Below are positions 24,405 to 33,488 of a stretch of DNA of 64,000 nucleotides, piece after piece. The notes beneath the pieces were generated by a model. It saw only the letters and a program-made list of their open reading frames with translations, was not told the DNA's origin and made no database searches. The position numbers and the translations under genes were made by a program. The DNA comes from Ohtaekwangia kribbensis. Lineage in GTDB: Bacteria > Bacteroidota > Bacteroidia > Cytophagales > Cyclobacteriaceae. Each line of letters begins with the position of its first letter. Position 1 is the stretch's first letter. The stretch spans positions 744,001 to 808,000 of the forward strand of contig NZ_JBHTKA010000007.1 in assembly GCF_042676245.1 (NCBI RefSeq), read 5' to 3'.

Positions 24405-25834
24405 CACCCGAGATAGACTATATTTTCCTAACCACAGACCAAATGCAAATGCTTACTCCAGAGCAAGCATGGCATTATAGGATAGTTCCTAAATCCACAG
24501 GGAATGACAGTCTAAGCTTTTATATTGACGAAACTGTATTTGACTTAGGTACGATAAACGAGTTAGAGGTAATTTTTGGAAAGACCATTTACCTTGAAAA
24601 GGTCGAGTGGACGAGGATTAATAAGACACTAAGCAAATATTATAGGATTGAGCATAACAAGAATGCCACAATAACAGCAAAGGGCACCCATGATGATTTT
24701 CTATTAAATCTAATCGCTGAGGCAAAAGGGTTGGGGAGTAGTGATATACATATTGAAATATATGAAGGGAAGTGCCGCATAAGGATTAGGATGGATGGCA
24801 TGATGGTAGAACGATATGTTATACGAAAAGAGGAATATCCTTCATTAATAAATAAGATAAAGATCAAAGCCAATCTTGATATAGCGGAGAAGCGTTTGCC
24901 GCAAGACGGTCGCATTTTTTTTGTGGTTGGCGAGGATAAGAAATTTGACATCAGGGTGTCTGTACTACCGACACTACACGGTGAAAAGGTTGTACTGCGA
25001 TTGCTATCTAATGACGCTACTAACATTGATATCTATAAAGTTGGGTTTACCGAATTTGATTTGGAAAATTATCTCGAAGGTGTAAAAAGGCCAAACGGCA
25101 TCATGTTGATAAGTGGTCCTACGGGGTCTGGAAAAACGACAACCCTATATGCGACCTTAAAGCTTTTAAATAAAGAGACGCGGAATATCCTAACTATTGA
25201 AGACCCGATTGAATATACCCTAGACGGAATAAACCAGGTACAGCTAAAGGAGAGCATCGGACTAAATTTTGGAAGTGCTCTGAGGACATTTTTAAGGCAA
25301 GATCCCGATGTTATTATGGTTGGGGAGATCAGAGATCCGGATACTGCTTCAATGGCTATACGTGCGGCATTGACAGGACATTTGGTTCTATCAACGATAC
25401 ATACAAATTCCGCTTGGGGAACAATTTCTCGTCTCGTTGATATGGGTATTCCTCCATTTTTGATTGCTAATACTTTGAATACAACCGTTGCCCAACGCTT
25501 GGTAAGATTGCTGTGCCCGGATTGCAAAAAAGAGGAAGTATTCACTTCCTTTCTTTATCCAAAGCAGTTTGTTCCTTTTCGTGTGGTGAGCAGGCATTGT
25601 GTAGCACAGGGTTGTGAGAAATGTTTTTACACCGGATATAAAGGGAGAAAGGCTGTGTACGAGGTAATTCCTATCGATGCGACTTTATCTAAACAAATAA
25701 AAGAAGGTCAATATGAAATTTCTGAATTATTGAAAGAGCGCAAAATCAAGAGTTTATCCGAAAACGTATTTGAGCTCTTTGAAAGTGGTAAGACATCATT
25801 AGAAGAGATTTATCCATTACTATTTAATTTTTAA
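24401..25834 (+). CDS. Type II secretion/type IV pilus assembly ATPase (GspE/PilB)
   Basis: A 477-residue cytoplasmic ATPase powering pseudopilus assembly. Walker A is GPTGSGKTTT near residue 239, the Asp box IEDPIEYTLDGINQVQ follows, and Walker B is VIMVGEIRDPDT near residue 304 with the His box GHLVLSTIHTN. The zinc tetracysteine is CPDC (about 372) plus C-x5-C-x2-C in CVAQGCEKC (about 400). The N-terminal domain is short (about 105 residues), as in GspE proteins with one N1-like module. It starts at TTG 24401, overlapping the upstream stop (TTGA). Confidence 0.93.
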   Translation: MTPEIDYIFLTTDQMQMLTPEQAWHYRIVPKSTGNDSLSFYIDETVFDLGTINELEVIFGKTIYLEKVEWTRINKTLSKYYRIEHNKNATITAKGTHDDFLLNLIAEAKGLGSSDIHIEIYEGKCRIRIRMDGMMVERYVIRKEEYPSLINKIKIKANLDIAEKRLPQDGRIFFVVGEDKKFDIRVSVLPTLHGEKVVLRLLSNDATNIDIYKVGFTEFDLENYLEGVKRPNGIMLISGPTGSGKTTTLYATLKLLNKETRNILTIEDPIEYTLDGINQVQLKESIGLNFGSALRTFLRQDPDVIMVGEIRDPDTASMAIRAALTGHLVLSTIHTNSAWGTISRLVDMGIPPFLIANTLNTTVAQRLVRLLCPDCKKEEVFTSFLYPKQFVPFRVVSRHCVAQGCEKCFYTGYKGRKAVYEVIPIDATLSKQIKEGQYEISELLKERKIKSLSENVFELFESGKTSLEEIYPLLFNF

Positions 25835-25838
25835 GATT

Positions 25839-27752
25839 TTGAAATATATAGTTTCATTTCTCCTGTTTTTCCCGTTTTTAGTTTTTGCCCAGGAAAATCG
25901 ATTTGCTGTACTCGAGCAGAAGTTTAATGAGCTGTCGTCCGTAAATCCTGGGTTAAATGAAAAAGTGGATTTTTCGGTCTCTGGAGTTTCAATACAGGAA
26001 TTTCTTCGCGGGCTTGCAGAATCCAACAATCTCAACGTTAGTATCGACCCTAATTTAAATTTTCGTATTTACAATAATTTTACGAATGAGAAGGTGTCCA
26101 ATATACTTTTGTTTTTGGCGCGTGAATATGAGCTTGACATTAGCTTTGTAGGTTCAATCATGTCATTCAGAAAATTTGTGAAGCCGTCACAAGTTGTTCT
26201 GTATACTCCCAAGGATATTGGAGTAAAGTATAACACATACAAAGACGAATTGAGTTTAGACCTCCAGCGTGATACGTTAGAAAATGTAGTAAAGAAAATT
26301 ACTCGGACTTCTAGAAAGAATGTCATATTCGCTGCCGGCCTTGCGGATAAAATTGTCAATGTATATATAGAGGACTTACCGTTTGAAAAAGCATTAGAAA
26401 AGTTTACATTGGTGAACGGACTTAAGTTGATAAAGACTGACGATAATGTATACTTTATACAGAAACGAAACGAGTTAGAAGAAGCAGATATCAGTAAAGT
26501 CAATACGCAGCCAAATTCAGGTTCCAGAAACTCTCAGAAACAGAAAATAAAAGGACGCGATGGCATCTCTATATCAGTTATGGATACACTTGGAAATAAA
26601 TTTGTTAGTCTAACTGCATTTAATCTTCCTATAGCCGACATTATTCAAAGTGTAAGCGAGGAGTTGGGAGTTAATTACTTTATGTACTCTTCAATACAAG
26701 GAAACACTACTATCAATTTCTCAAAGCTTTTATATAGTGACTTCCTTACGCACGTTCTAAAAGGCACCAACTATACTTATAAAGTAGATCATGATATATA
26801 CTTGATTGGTGATCGAAAATTGGAGGGGTTACGAGCGAATCGCGTTTTTCAGTTTAAATTCAGATCATTAGATGCTATAATCGATATTATTCCTGCCGAG
26901 CTAAAGGCTGGTGTCGAAATAAAAGAATTTAAAGAGTTGAATAGTATCCTGCTGTCAGGTTCACTACCTCAGATTAATGAAATAGAGCTGTACATAAAAG
27001 AGTTGGATAGGGTTGTACCTCTCGTTTTAATTGAGGTAATACTTATTGATGTGCGAAAAGGTAAGACAGTAAGTACAGGTATAAGGGCTGGTCTTTCTGA
27101 TTCCGTTACAACAACAAGCGGTACCCTGCTCCCCGGAATTGATTTTACTTTAAGCTCAAAGTCGATTAATGATTTCCTAACAAGAATCGGAGGTAATGCT
27201 GTTAATATAGGCAAAGTAACTCCTAATTTTTATATGGGACTTAGCGCTCTCGAAGAGAATAGTAACGTTGAGGTTAGGTCAATGCCGAAGCTATCCACGC
27301 TTAACGGACATGAAGCCAGCTTGAGTATAGGAAGTAAACGTTACTATAGTATAAAAACTCAAAATGTTCTTGGTTCACTAAACCCGCAGACGGTAGTGAC
27401 GGAGCAGTTTCAATCGGTGGAGGCAAATTTAGGGATCAATATAAAACCGGTGGTTTCCGGAGATGATCAGGTCACACTAAATATAGATGTCAATATTTCG
27501 GACTTCCTCGGTGAGCCGACAACAAATGCCCCGCCACCAACGTCAACGAGCCAGTTTAAATCTATAATTCGTGTTCGAAACGAAGAGATGATCGTGCTAG
27601 GTGGAATTGAGCGAAATGAGAAAAGTGAGAGTGGCAGCGGAGTACCATTACTATCTAGAATTCCGGTTATAAAATGGCTATTTAGTAGTAGAACTAAATC
27701 CAGAAATAAAACAGTGTCCGTTGTTTTCATTAAGCCAACTATAATTTATTAG
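25839..27752 (+). CDS. Outer-membrane secretin (GspD/PilQ family)
   Basis: A 637-residue secretin with a signal peptide (MKYIVSFLLFFPFLVFA, then QEN). The N-terminal half has STN/N0- and N1-like modules (EFLRGLAESNNLNVSID; LENVVKKITRTSRKNVIFA; IADIIQSVSEELGVNYF). The last ~230 residues form the secretin barrel domain: VPLVLIEVILIDVRKGKTVS, the SMPKLSTLNGHEASLSIG stretch, and the terminal segment with MIVLGGIERNEK and PLLSRIPVIKWLFSSR. It forms the outer-membrane gate of the machine. Start is TTG 25839, four bases behind the ATPase stop. No C-terminal S-domain extension is obvious, so a dedicated pilotin may bind elsewhere or be absent. Confidence 0.93.
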   Translation: MKYIVSFLLFFPFLVFAQENRFAVLEQKFNELSSVNPGLNEKVDFSVSGVSIQEFLRGLAESNNLNVSIDPNLNFRIYNNFTNEKVSNILLFLAREYELDISFVGSIMSFRKFVKPSQVVLYTPKDIGVKYNTYKDELSLDLQRDTLENVVKKITRTSRKNVIFAAGLADKIVNVYIEDLPFEKALEKFTLVNGLKLIKTDDNVYFIQKRNELEEADISKVNTQPNSGSRNSQKQKIKGRDGISISVMDTLGNKFVSLTAFNLPIADIIQSVSEELGVNYFMYSSIQGNTTINFSKLLYSDFLTHVLKGTNYTYKVDHDIYLIGDRKLEGLRANRVFQFKFRSLDAIIDIIPAELKAGVEIKEFKELNSILLSGSLPQINEIELYIKELDRVVPLVLIEVILIDVRKGKTVSTGIRAGLSDSVTTTSGTLLPGIDFTLSSKSINDFLTRIGGNAVNIGKVTPNFYMGLSALEENSNVEVRSMPKLSTLNGHEASLSIGSKRYYSIKTQNVLGSLNPQTVVTEQFQSVEANLGINIKPVVSGDDQVTLNIDVNISDFLGEPTTNAPPPTSTSQFKSIIRVRNEEMIVLGGIERNEKSESGSGVPLLSRIPVIKWLFSSRTKSRNKTVSVVFIKPTIIY

Positions 27753-27755
27753 GAA

Positions 27756-28973
27756 ATGCTTGGTAAGATAACTGACAAATTGTTCAAGATCCAATCTGTA
27801 GTGGGGGTGGAGGTTCTCCTTTTGCCCGATGGACAGATTGAGTACAGTAGTGTGCGGCTATCTCGGAAGAAGAGATTAATAGTGACAGAGAGTAAGAATT
27901 CACATATCCGTGGTTTAGCTGACCTTCAAGGTGTTGTTGATCATAATACTCCGGTTTGTTTGTCGCTTAGTGGAAGAGGTATTCTTCATAAGAAAGTGAA
28001 ACAAGCATCTGGAGAGTCTGGTAAAAGTCTGTTAAGTGTATTCCCCAACGTTAACCTTGATGAGTTTTATATTCAACAGTATACTGCTGGTCAAGATGTT
28101 ATTTTTTCGATGATAAGGCGAAAAAATTTTCGTGATATTCTGGATTCATTTACGCAAGCCAGCCTTGCAGTTGTAAGTGTTTGTCTTGGTCCCTTTTCTA
28201 TTGAAAAATTACTTCCAGTCATGGAATTGGAGTCCAATAGCGTAGTTATAAGTAACCATCAGATCGCGTTCGAAAATGGTCATATAGTTGAATATAGTTT
28301 TGTGAATCAAGGGAATCAAAATCGCTCCTTCAGAATTGACAAAGATGATATTCATGAAACAATGCTTGTGGCCTACGCTACGGCATTACAAAATCTGATT
28401 ACTAAAAGCCCGATCGCTTTAGATGTGGATGAATTGAATCAATCCAAGGAGGAGTTGATCAACCAAAAAGTATTTAAAGTATTTGGTATTACGTCATTAG
28501 CTATATTTTTTTTAGTACTGCTCGTCAACTTCGTGTTGTTTAACTATTACAATAAGCGATACATAGAATTGTCCGGTAATTATTCAGAGTATTCAGCTTT
28601 TAAAATTGAGTTTGATTCGATTAACAAGAAAATCACAGAGAGAGAGTTCTTCTTGCAAGAAGCAGGTTGGATGAGGCCTTCCCAAATTTCTTTTTATGCC
28701 GACCAAATTGCAGAATCCGTCCCGCCTTCAGTTGTGCTAAAAGAAATGTCTGTTAACCCATTAGATAATGGATTGACTCGGACGGAGAAAAAACATGTTT
28801 TCTCTTTCAATAGAATTATTCTGTCTGGAGTATGTAATAAGCCGACAGATCTTAATTCATGGATACGCAGTATTAAATTGATGAGTTGGATACGTGAAGT
28901 AGAGATACGAAATTATACTTATGACGATAAAATTCAAAGGGGAATTTTCTTGCTTGAGATAACTGTAAAGTAA
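27756..28973 (+). CDS. GspL-like (PilM-PilN type) inner-membrane assembly protein
   Basis: A 405-residue protein with an N-terminal cytoplasmic part (about 1-245) of actin-like/PilM character, a single membrane helix at about 247-270 (FGITSLAIFFLVLLVNFVLF), and a periplasmic part with a short coiled coil and a ferredoxin-like PilN-type domain (IAESVPPSVVLKEMSVNPL through SWIRSIKLMSWIREVEIRNY). This is the architecture of GspL, which anchors the ATPase to the inner-membrane platform. Sequence identity to classical GspL looks low, so the name rests on architecture and position. The stop overlaps the next start (TAATG). Confidence 0.65.
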   Translation: MLGKITDKLFKIQSVVGVEVLLLPDGQIEYSSVRLSRKKRLIVTESKNSHIRGLADLQGVVDHNTPVCLSLSGRGILHKKVKQASGESGKSLLSVFPNVNLDEFYIQQYTAGQDVIFSMIRRKNFRDILDSFTQASLAVVSVCLGPFSIEKLLPVMELESNSVVISNHQIAFENGHIVEYSFVNQGNQNRSFRIDKDDIHETMLVAYATALQNLITKSPIALDVDELNQSKEELINQKVFKVFGITSLAIFFLVLLVNFVLFNYYNKRYIELSGNYSEYSAFKIEFDSINKKITEREFFLQEAGWMRPSQISFYADQIAESVPPSVVLKEMSVNPLDNGLTRTEKKHVFSFNRIILSGVCNKPTDLNSWIRSIKLMSWIREVEIRNYTYDDKIQRGIFLLEITVK

Positions 28974-29527
28974 TGGGATTTATCGATAAAATATCTTATA
29001 GAAAACGCAATATATACCTAGTAATTATTGTGCTTGTGCTTGCCATTGTTGCATATTTTATAGCCATTAAAAAGACGATAGTTCTCTATAAAAAGAATAA
29101 AAATTTGGTTGAGAATATTGGTGCAGATCGCTTTGCCAGAGATAAATTGAATAACGCGCAAAATAGACTACAAGACTTGAATAATTATTTTGATGCTTAC
29201 ACACTAGATTCACTAAAGAAGACTCATGATATAATGAGTGAGTTTAGTAGTTTGTGTAGAACTTTGGGGGTGACCTTAAAAAGCTTTCCTCAATCGGTTC
29301 TGTCGGTTGAGAGTAATCTTCAGATTGAAACTCTGGTAATTGAGACAGAAGGAAATTTTATCAACCAGCTGCAGTTATTGTATGCACTCGAAACAAAAAA
29401 CAGATTGGGAAGGGTCGCATCTGTTACCTATAAATCCTATACAGATAATAGGCGAAAGAAAACCATTCTATCATTAACAATATATTTACAAAACATAAGA
29501 AGTAATGCAGAAGCAATGCAGATTTAA
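28973..29527 (+). CDS. GspM/PilO-like inner-membrane protein
   Basis: A 184-residue protein with a basic N-terminus, one membrane helix (YLVIIVLVLAIVAYFIAIK, about residues 15-33), a coiled-coil stretch (about 40-90), and a C-terminal ferredoxin-like alpha/beta domain. Size, topology and position after the GspL-like gene match GspM/PilO, which dimerises with GspL/PilN in the periplasm. Direct sequence motifs for this family are weak. Confidence 0.6.
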   Translation: MGFIDKISYRKRNIYLVIIVLVLAIVAYFIAIKKTIVLYKKNKNLVENIGADRFARDKLNNAQNRLQDLNNYFDAYTLDSLKKTHDIMSEFSSLCRTLGVTLKSFPQSVLSVESNLQIETLVIETEGNFINQLQLLYALETKNRLGRVASVTYKSYTDNRRKKTILSLTIYLQNIRSNAEAMQI

Positions 29528-30485
29528 TAAAGGACTGTTTGCAGTGATTTTGATTTTAGGAGTTTTAGCATGTAGTGATTTAATCGAAGAGTCGATTGAA
29601 GACAAGGTCGTGGTTATTGTAACTCCAACAGACAGGACTATTTCTACTAATTATACGCAGACGTTTTGGTGGGAAGAACTAAAGTATGCATTGAATTATA
29701 GACTTCAAATTGTTTATAACAAGTTCGATTCTGCCGCGGAATTTAGGTTGGATACACTTTTATCAACTAACAAATTTAGCATTACGCTAAAGCCTGCTAA
29801 GTATCAATGGAGAGTCGAGGCTATAAATGGAAGCAGTAAAACGGCAATTGAAACAATCCAGAGTCTTAGAATCGATAGTGCAAGCATTGAAGGCCAAGAT
29901 ATACTTTTAACATCGCCGGGAAACGGGGCTATAACGAAAGATACAGATTTTAATTTTCAATGGGAAGCTCTGCCTGGCGCCACAGACTATCGATTCCAAT
30001 TATATTACTCGTCGAATAATACGATCGTACTTGATAGCACTGTGCGAACGGAAACGTCTTTTAATTATGTCATTGAACGTGATTCTGTATATTACTGGAC
30101 GGTTACAGCTAAAAGAAAGGACGTTTATTCTAATCCATCAGAAGCATGGAAGTTTACTTTGGACCGCGAGTCGCCAGATTCGGTTAAGTTGGTTTCGCCT
30201 TTAAGTGGTGCAAATGTCTCTTCTCCGGTCACGCTAAGCTGGAGCGGCCCGAGCGATCCTGGGCTGGCTTACTATGAAATATATATATTCAAGGGATCTA
30301 CAGGCACTCCTTTTAGTGATAAGTACAACCCCTACAAAACGGCTAACGATGCATCTTCATTAAAGAAGTCGTTCACTTTTACCGAAGGAAGTTTGAATGA
30401 TAGAATACTTTGGAAAGTAAGAGCTGTGGATAAGGCTGGAAATAAAAGTAGCGGTGAGAAAACCAGAACGTTTATAATTAACTGA
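29505..30485 (+). CDS. Fibronectin-III-like lipoprotein of the secretion operon
   Basis: A 326-residue lipoprotein with lipobox LGVLAC (C23) followed by SD, so probably outer-membrane directed. The mature part contains about three beta-sandwich repeats. Each has a W-x-x-L/V-x-x-A-x-x-Y-R-x-Q-type strand pattern (WEELKYALNYRLQIVY; WEALPGATDYRFQLYY; WSGPSDPGLAYYEIYIF), as in FnIII-like modules. It overlaps the GspM-like gene by 23 bases. It has no counterpart in classical T2SS gene sets. It could stabilise the secretin (pilotin-like), or be a cargo receptor. Confidence 0.7.
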   Translation: MQKQCRFNKGLFAVILILGVLACSDLIEESIEDKVVVIVTPTDRTISTNYTQTFWWEELKYALNYRLQIVYNKFDSAAEFRLDTLLSTNKFSITLKPAKYQWRVEAINGSSKTAIETIQSLRIDSASIEGQDILLTSPGNGAITKDTDFNFQWEALPGATDYRFQLYYSSNNTIVLDSTVRTETSFNYVIERDSVYYWTVTAKRKDVYSNPSEAWKFTLDRESPDSVKLVSPLSGANVSSPVTLSWSGPSDPGLAYYEIYIFKGSTGTPFSDKYNPYKTANDASSLKKSFTFTEGSLNDRILWKVRAVDKAGNKSSGEKTRTFIIN

Positions 30486-30989
30486 GTGAAGAACAAAGCA
30501 ATAACATATTTCTTGCTAGGAACGGTATTGCTCATCTGGGGCGGTATATTTCTAAAGGTATTCGCGACTTTTTTTTCGCAGGATAAAAATACTCACAGCA
30601 GCATACCAATACCTAAGTCGCGGGAAAATCGTGTGGAGTATGAAGCAACTATATATAGCATCAAGACTAACTATAGAGATCCGTTCCTGGGCAATTCTGC
30701 TAGTATTGAAAATGAATCTTTACCTCCTGGTGAAAGAGTTGAAAGAAAAGAACCGGCAAGGAAAGTGGTGCCCAAAATCGTGGAAGCTCCTGTAGATTGG
30801 AGTTTTGTTAAATATTTAGGATCAATTAGGAATTCAGGAAGCGGAAAGAAGATTGCATTGGTCAGCATAAGAAATCAGGAAGTGATGATTGAAGAGGGGA
30901 TGGAGCATGATGGCCTAAAGTGTTTGAAGTATTATAGGGATTCAATTATTGTCATATATCAAGGGAAACGTGCATGTATAAAAAAATAG
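30486..30989 (+). CDS. GspC/PilP-like protein
   Basis: A 167-residue protein starting at GTG 30486 directly behind the lipoprotein stop. Membrane helix at about residues 6-28, a proline/charged linker, and a C-terminal small beta domain (WSFVKYLGSIRNSGSGKKIALVS, EVMIEEGMEHDGLKCLKYY, IIVIYQGKRACIKK). That domain matches the homology region of GspC/PilP in pattern (YLG-x-I, hydrophobic strand, V-x-x-G). These proteins bridge the inner-membrane platform and the secretin. Overlaps the next gene by 16 bases. Confidence 0.62.
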   Translation: MKNKAITYFLLGTVLLIWGGIFLKVFATFFSQDKNTHSSIPIPKSRENRVEYEATIYSIKTNYRDPFLGNSASIENESLPPGERVERKEPARKVVPKIVEAPVDWSFVKYLGSIRNSGSGKKIALVSIRNQEVMIEEGMEHDGLKCLKYYRDSIIVIYQGKRACIKK

Positions 30990-31855
30990 TTATTCCAGTT
31001 ATTTTGGGTATACGCTTCATGTCATTAGCATGCCTGCTACTCATGTCGATGGGAGTGTTAGCACAAAAGTATACAGACGTGGCTGTTAACAACCGAGTAA
31101 TCCTTAATAAAGGTGAATACATAGTATATGCGGAGCTAGTGCAAAGTCATTCATCCAGGGAGGTAAGTGACGATATTTTTTACTATTGGTATAGTGCTAA
31201 TGAAGTGAAAAGAACACAAGGCGGCTATGATGGTAAGTTACTACATGGAAAATATACCGAGTTTTATTCCGATAAGGATCTGAAAGTGCAAGGGAAATTT
31301 TCACAGGGAGTAAAAACAGGGCAATGGAAGATGTGGCATGCCAATGGCAATCTCAGTGAAATTCAGGTTTGGCGTTCGAGTGGAAGGCGCGCAAAGTTTG
31401 AATCGTTTGATGAGAATGGAAATTTGATCAGAAGAGGATCTTATAGATATGAAAAACTTCACGGGATAATTAAAGAAATAGGCCCACAGAATACTGTAAA
31501 AAGAAAGTACAGAGATGGTATTGAAGTGATCAAAGCGAAAAAGGCTAAGCCGGATACTACACTTAATAGGAAAGTGGATAAGAAAAGGAAATTTGCCCTT
31601 TTTAAAATTAGACGACATAAGAAAGATACGGTGAGCAATGGTGTGAAAGAGGATAGGAAAATTAAGGCTAAAAAGAATAGCGAAGTAAAGAATAGTGGAG
31701 CTCAAGAAAAGAACAGAAAATCGAATAAAGACATTGCTAAGCCTGCTGTTAAAAGCAAAGACGAGTTACCCTCGGAATCACATACAGCCGATTCAAAAAA
31801 GAAGAAAAGGCGTAAGAAAAAAAAGTCCGATACAACAAATTCGTCCGTTGATTGA
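30974..31855 (+). CDS. Secreted MORN-repeat protein with lysine-rich tail
   Basis: A 293-residue protein with a signal peptide (about residues 1-31, ending GVLAQ). Residues about 85-185 carry MORN-2-like units (LHGKYTEFYSDKDLKVQGKF; KTGQWKMWHANGNLSEIQVW; NGNLIRRGSYRYEKLHGIIKE), similar to YwqK-type proteins. From about 190 to the end the protein is extremely basic, with KKRRKKKK near the C-terminus. It sits between the GspC-like and GspK-like genes, so its product is probably an accessory of the machine. The tail could bind cell-wall polymers, DNA or acidic glycans (inference). Confidence 0.7.
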   Translation: MYKKIVIPVILGIRFMSLACLLLMSMGVLAQKYTDVAVNNRVILNKGEYIVYAELVQSHSSREVSDDIFYYWYSANEVKRTQGGYDGKLLHGKYTEFYSDKDLKVQGKFSQGVKTGQWKMWHANGNLSEIQVWRSSGRRAKFESFDENGNLIRRGSYRYEKLHGIIKEIGPQNTVKRKYRDGIEVIKAKKAKPDTTLNRKVDKKRKFALFKIRRHKKDTVSNGVKEDRKIKAKKNSEVKNSGAQEKNRKSNKDIAKPAVKSKDELPSESHTADSKKKKRRKKKKSDTTNSSVD

Positions 31856-31881
31856 TACTCTGAAATTTTAATTGTAAGTAA

Positions 31882-33138
31882 ATGCTTAAAGGAAGTACTT
31901 TATTTATGGTGACAGTAATAGCGTTAATTATTGCTGTATTTAGTGCTTGTCTGATTTTAGTTGCCTTTAACTATAAGTTATATATACTTCGAAATCAACG
32001 CGAGCAGATTGTTGAATTAAATTGTACCTCTGGAGTTAATTTATTATTGTCTACATTTTCGGATTTGTTATATAACGAAAGAAGGGCGATTGATCTGTAC
32101 GGAGAAGGCAATGACTCTGTTTTCGTTGAGAAAGATACATGGGGTATATTTGATATAGGAATCGTGAAAGCCGTCCGTGGCGATATCGAAGCGATGAAAA
32201 TCTTTCAAATTGGTAGCAGACCAGCTGGTATGACAAAATCGGCTATATACCTGGTTGACGATGGGAATTCGTTGGCTGTTGCAGGGAATACAATTGTAAA
32301 TGGAACTTGTTTTTTGCCTGAACGAGGAGTCAGATCAACCCAAATTTCTGGTTTAAATTATACAGGCATTAGACTTATAAATGGTGTGGTTAAGCGGAGT
32401 TCTCGCAAGCTTCCTGAAATAAGTAAGGATCCGGTGGATGGCATTATTCAATTGTTTAAATCTGATACGGCTACAATTGGCAAAAAATATAGCGCCACAT
32501 ACACAGAAGGATTAGACAGTGTTTTTCAATCCTTCCTAAAACCCGGGCTAGTCGTTTATAAGGCAGGCCCGTTAGTAATTGATAAGACTTTCAAAGGTCA
32601 TGTTCTTATAAAGTCTGATACAATAGTTATTGTTGAACGTGAGGCACATCTGCAGGATGTCGTAATAGTTGCACCAGATATAATCATCTCTTCTGGCTTT
32701 CGAGGAAATTTACAAGCCTATGCTACTGATACTATAGCGTTAGGAGAAAGTTGTATACTGGAGTATCCTTCTTCGTTAGGAATAATCAAAAGCGAATTCG
32801 GTGAAGAACAGCCTTCTATTACGGTCGGTAAAGGCACCGTTTTTAGCGGATTCATTTTTAGTTATCAACCCAGTGATGATATACGGAAGACCTTAATCAG
32901 AATGGATACGGATACAAAAATGTTAGGGCAGATATACTCCGATGGATATCTTGAATTGAAAGGTAATGTGATTGGAGGTGTGATGTGCAAAAAAATTATC
33001 TTGAATACAGCTTCGAGCTTTTATGAGAATCATTTATTGAATGTAAGGATTGATAATTCTTCACTGTCATCAGAATATTTAATGCCTGCTATGTTGGAGA
33101 CTTCCGAAAAAAAGGGAGTTATGAAATGGCTTTACTGA
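31882..33138 (+). CDS. GspK/PilX-like minor pseudopilin (putative)
   Basis: A 418-residue protein opening MLKGSTLFMVTVIALIIAVFSACLILVAF. If Gly4 is -1, the mature N-terminus is STLFM with Met in place of the conserved Glu5. Loss of Glu5 is the hallmark of GspK, the tip subunit of the pseudopilus. A large extracytoplasmic domain of about 385 residues follows, rich in beta structure (repeated VVIVAPDIIISS-like strands reminiscent of a beta-helix), also consistent with a large K-type tip protein. No enzymatic motifs. It overlaps the next pseudopilin gene by 13 bases. Confidence 0.6.
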   Translation: MLKGSTLFMVTVIALIIAVFSACLILVAFNYKLYILRNQREQIVELNCTSGVNLLLSTFSDLLYNERRAIDLYGEGNDSVFVEKDTWGIFDIGIVKAVRGDIEAMKIFQIGSRPAGMTKSAIYLVDDGNSLAVAGNTIVNGTCFLPERGVRSTQISGLNYTGIRLINGVVKRSSRKLPEISKDPVDGIIQLFKSDTATIGKKYSATYTEGLDSVFQSFLKPGLVVYKAGPLVIDKTFKGHVLIKSDTIVIVEREAHLQDVVIVAPDIIISSGFRGNLQAYATDTIALGESCILEYPSSLGIIKSEFGEEQPSITVGKGTVFSGFIFSYQPSDDIRKTLIRMDTDTKMLGQIYSDGYLELKGNVIGGVMCKKIILNTASSFYENHLLNVRIDNSSLSSEYLMPAMLETSEKKGVMKWLY

Positions 33139-33488
33139 ACTCACGGAAGATAACGTCAGCTACTTTGATAGAGGTAGTAGTGTCTCTTGTTATTATTATG
33201 ATTGTATTTGGTATAGCAATGACTATCTATGTAAATGTTCTTGGCTCGTCCAGTTCAGAACGAGTTTTAGATATCAGCTTGTTATTGAAAGAATTGAGTG
33301 AAGAGACAATTGACACAAATCGACTTTTTGATGAACGAATAGAGCGAGATGGGATTAGGATCATTAAATCTGTTGAAGAGTATAATGGTGTAAAGGGATT
33401 AGTACACTTGCATTTTGAGGTTGTTGATGGAGGAAAATTAATAACGAGAGATCAGCTTTTAATAGTTAAAAGTGATGAAGAGAATTAG
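33126..33488 (+). CDS. Minor pseudopilin (GspI/J-like)
   Basis: A 120-residue prepilin. Leader MALLNSRKITS, then A-TLIEVVVSLVIIMIVFGIAM with Glu at +5 if cleavage follows Ser. A Ser at -1 is unusual. A small C-terminal domain follows. Size suggests GspI or GspH. It overlaps both neighbours, which fits coupled synthesis of a minor-pseudopilin tip complex. Confidence 0.75.
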   Translation: MALLNSRKITSATLIEVVVSLVIIMIVFGIAMTIYVNVLGSSSSERVLDISLLLKELSEETIDTNRLFDERIERDGIRIIKSVEEYNGVKGLVHLHFEVVDGGKLITRDQLLIVKSDEEN

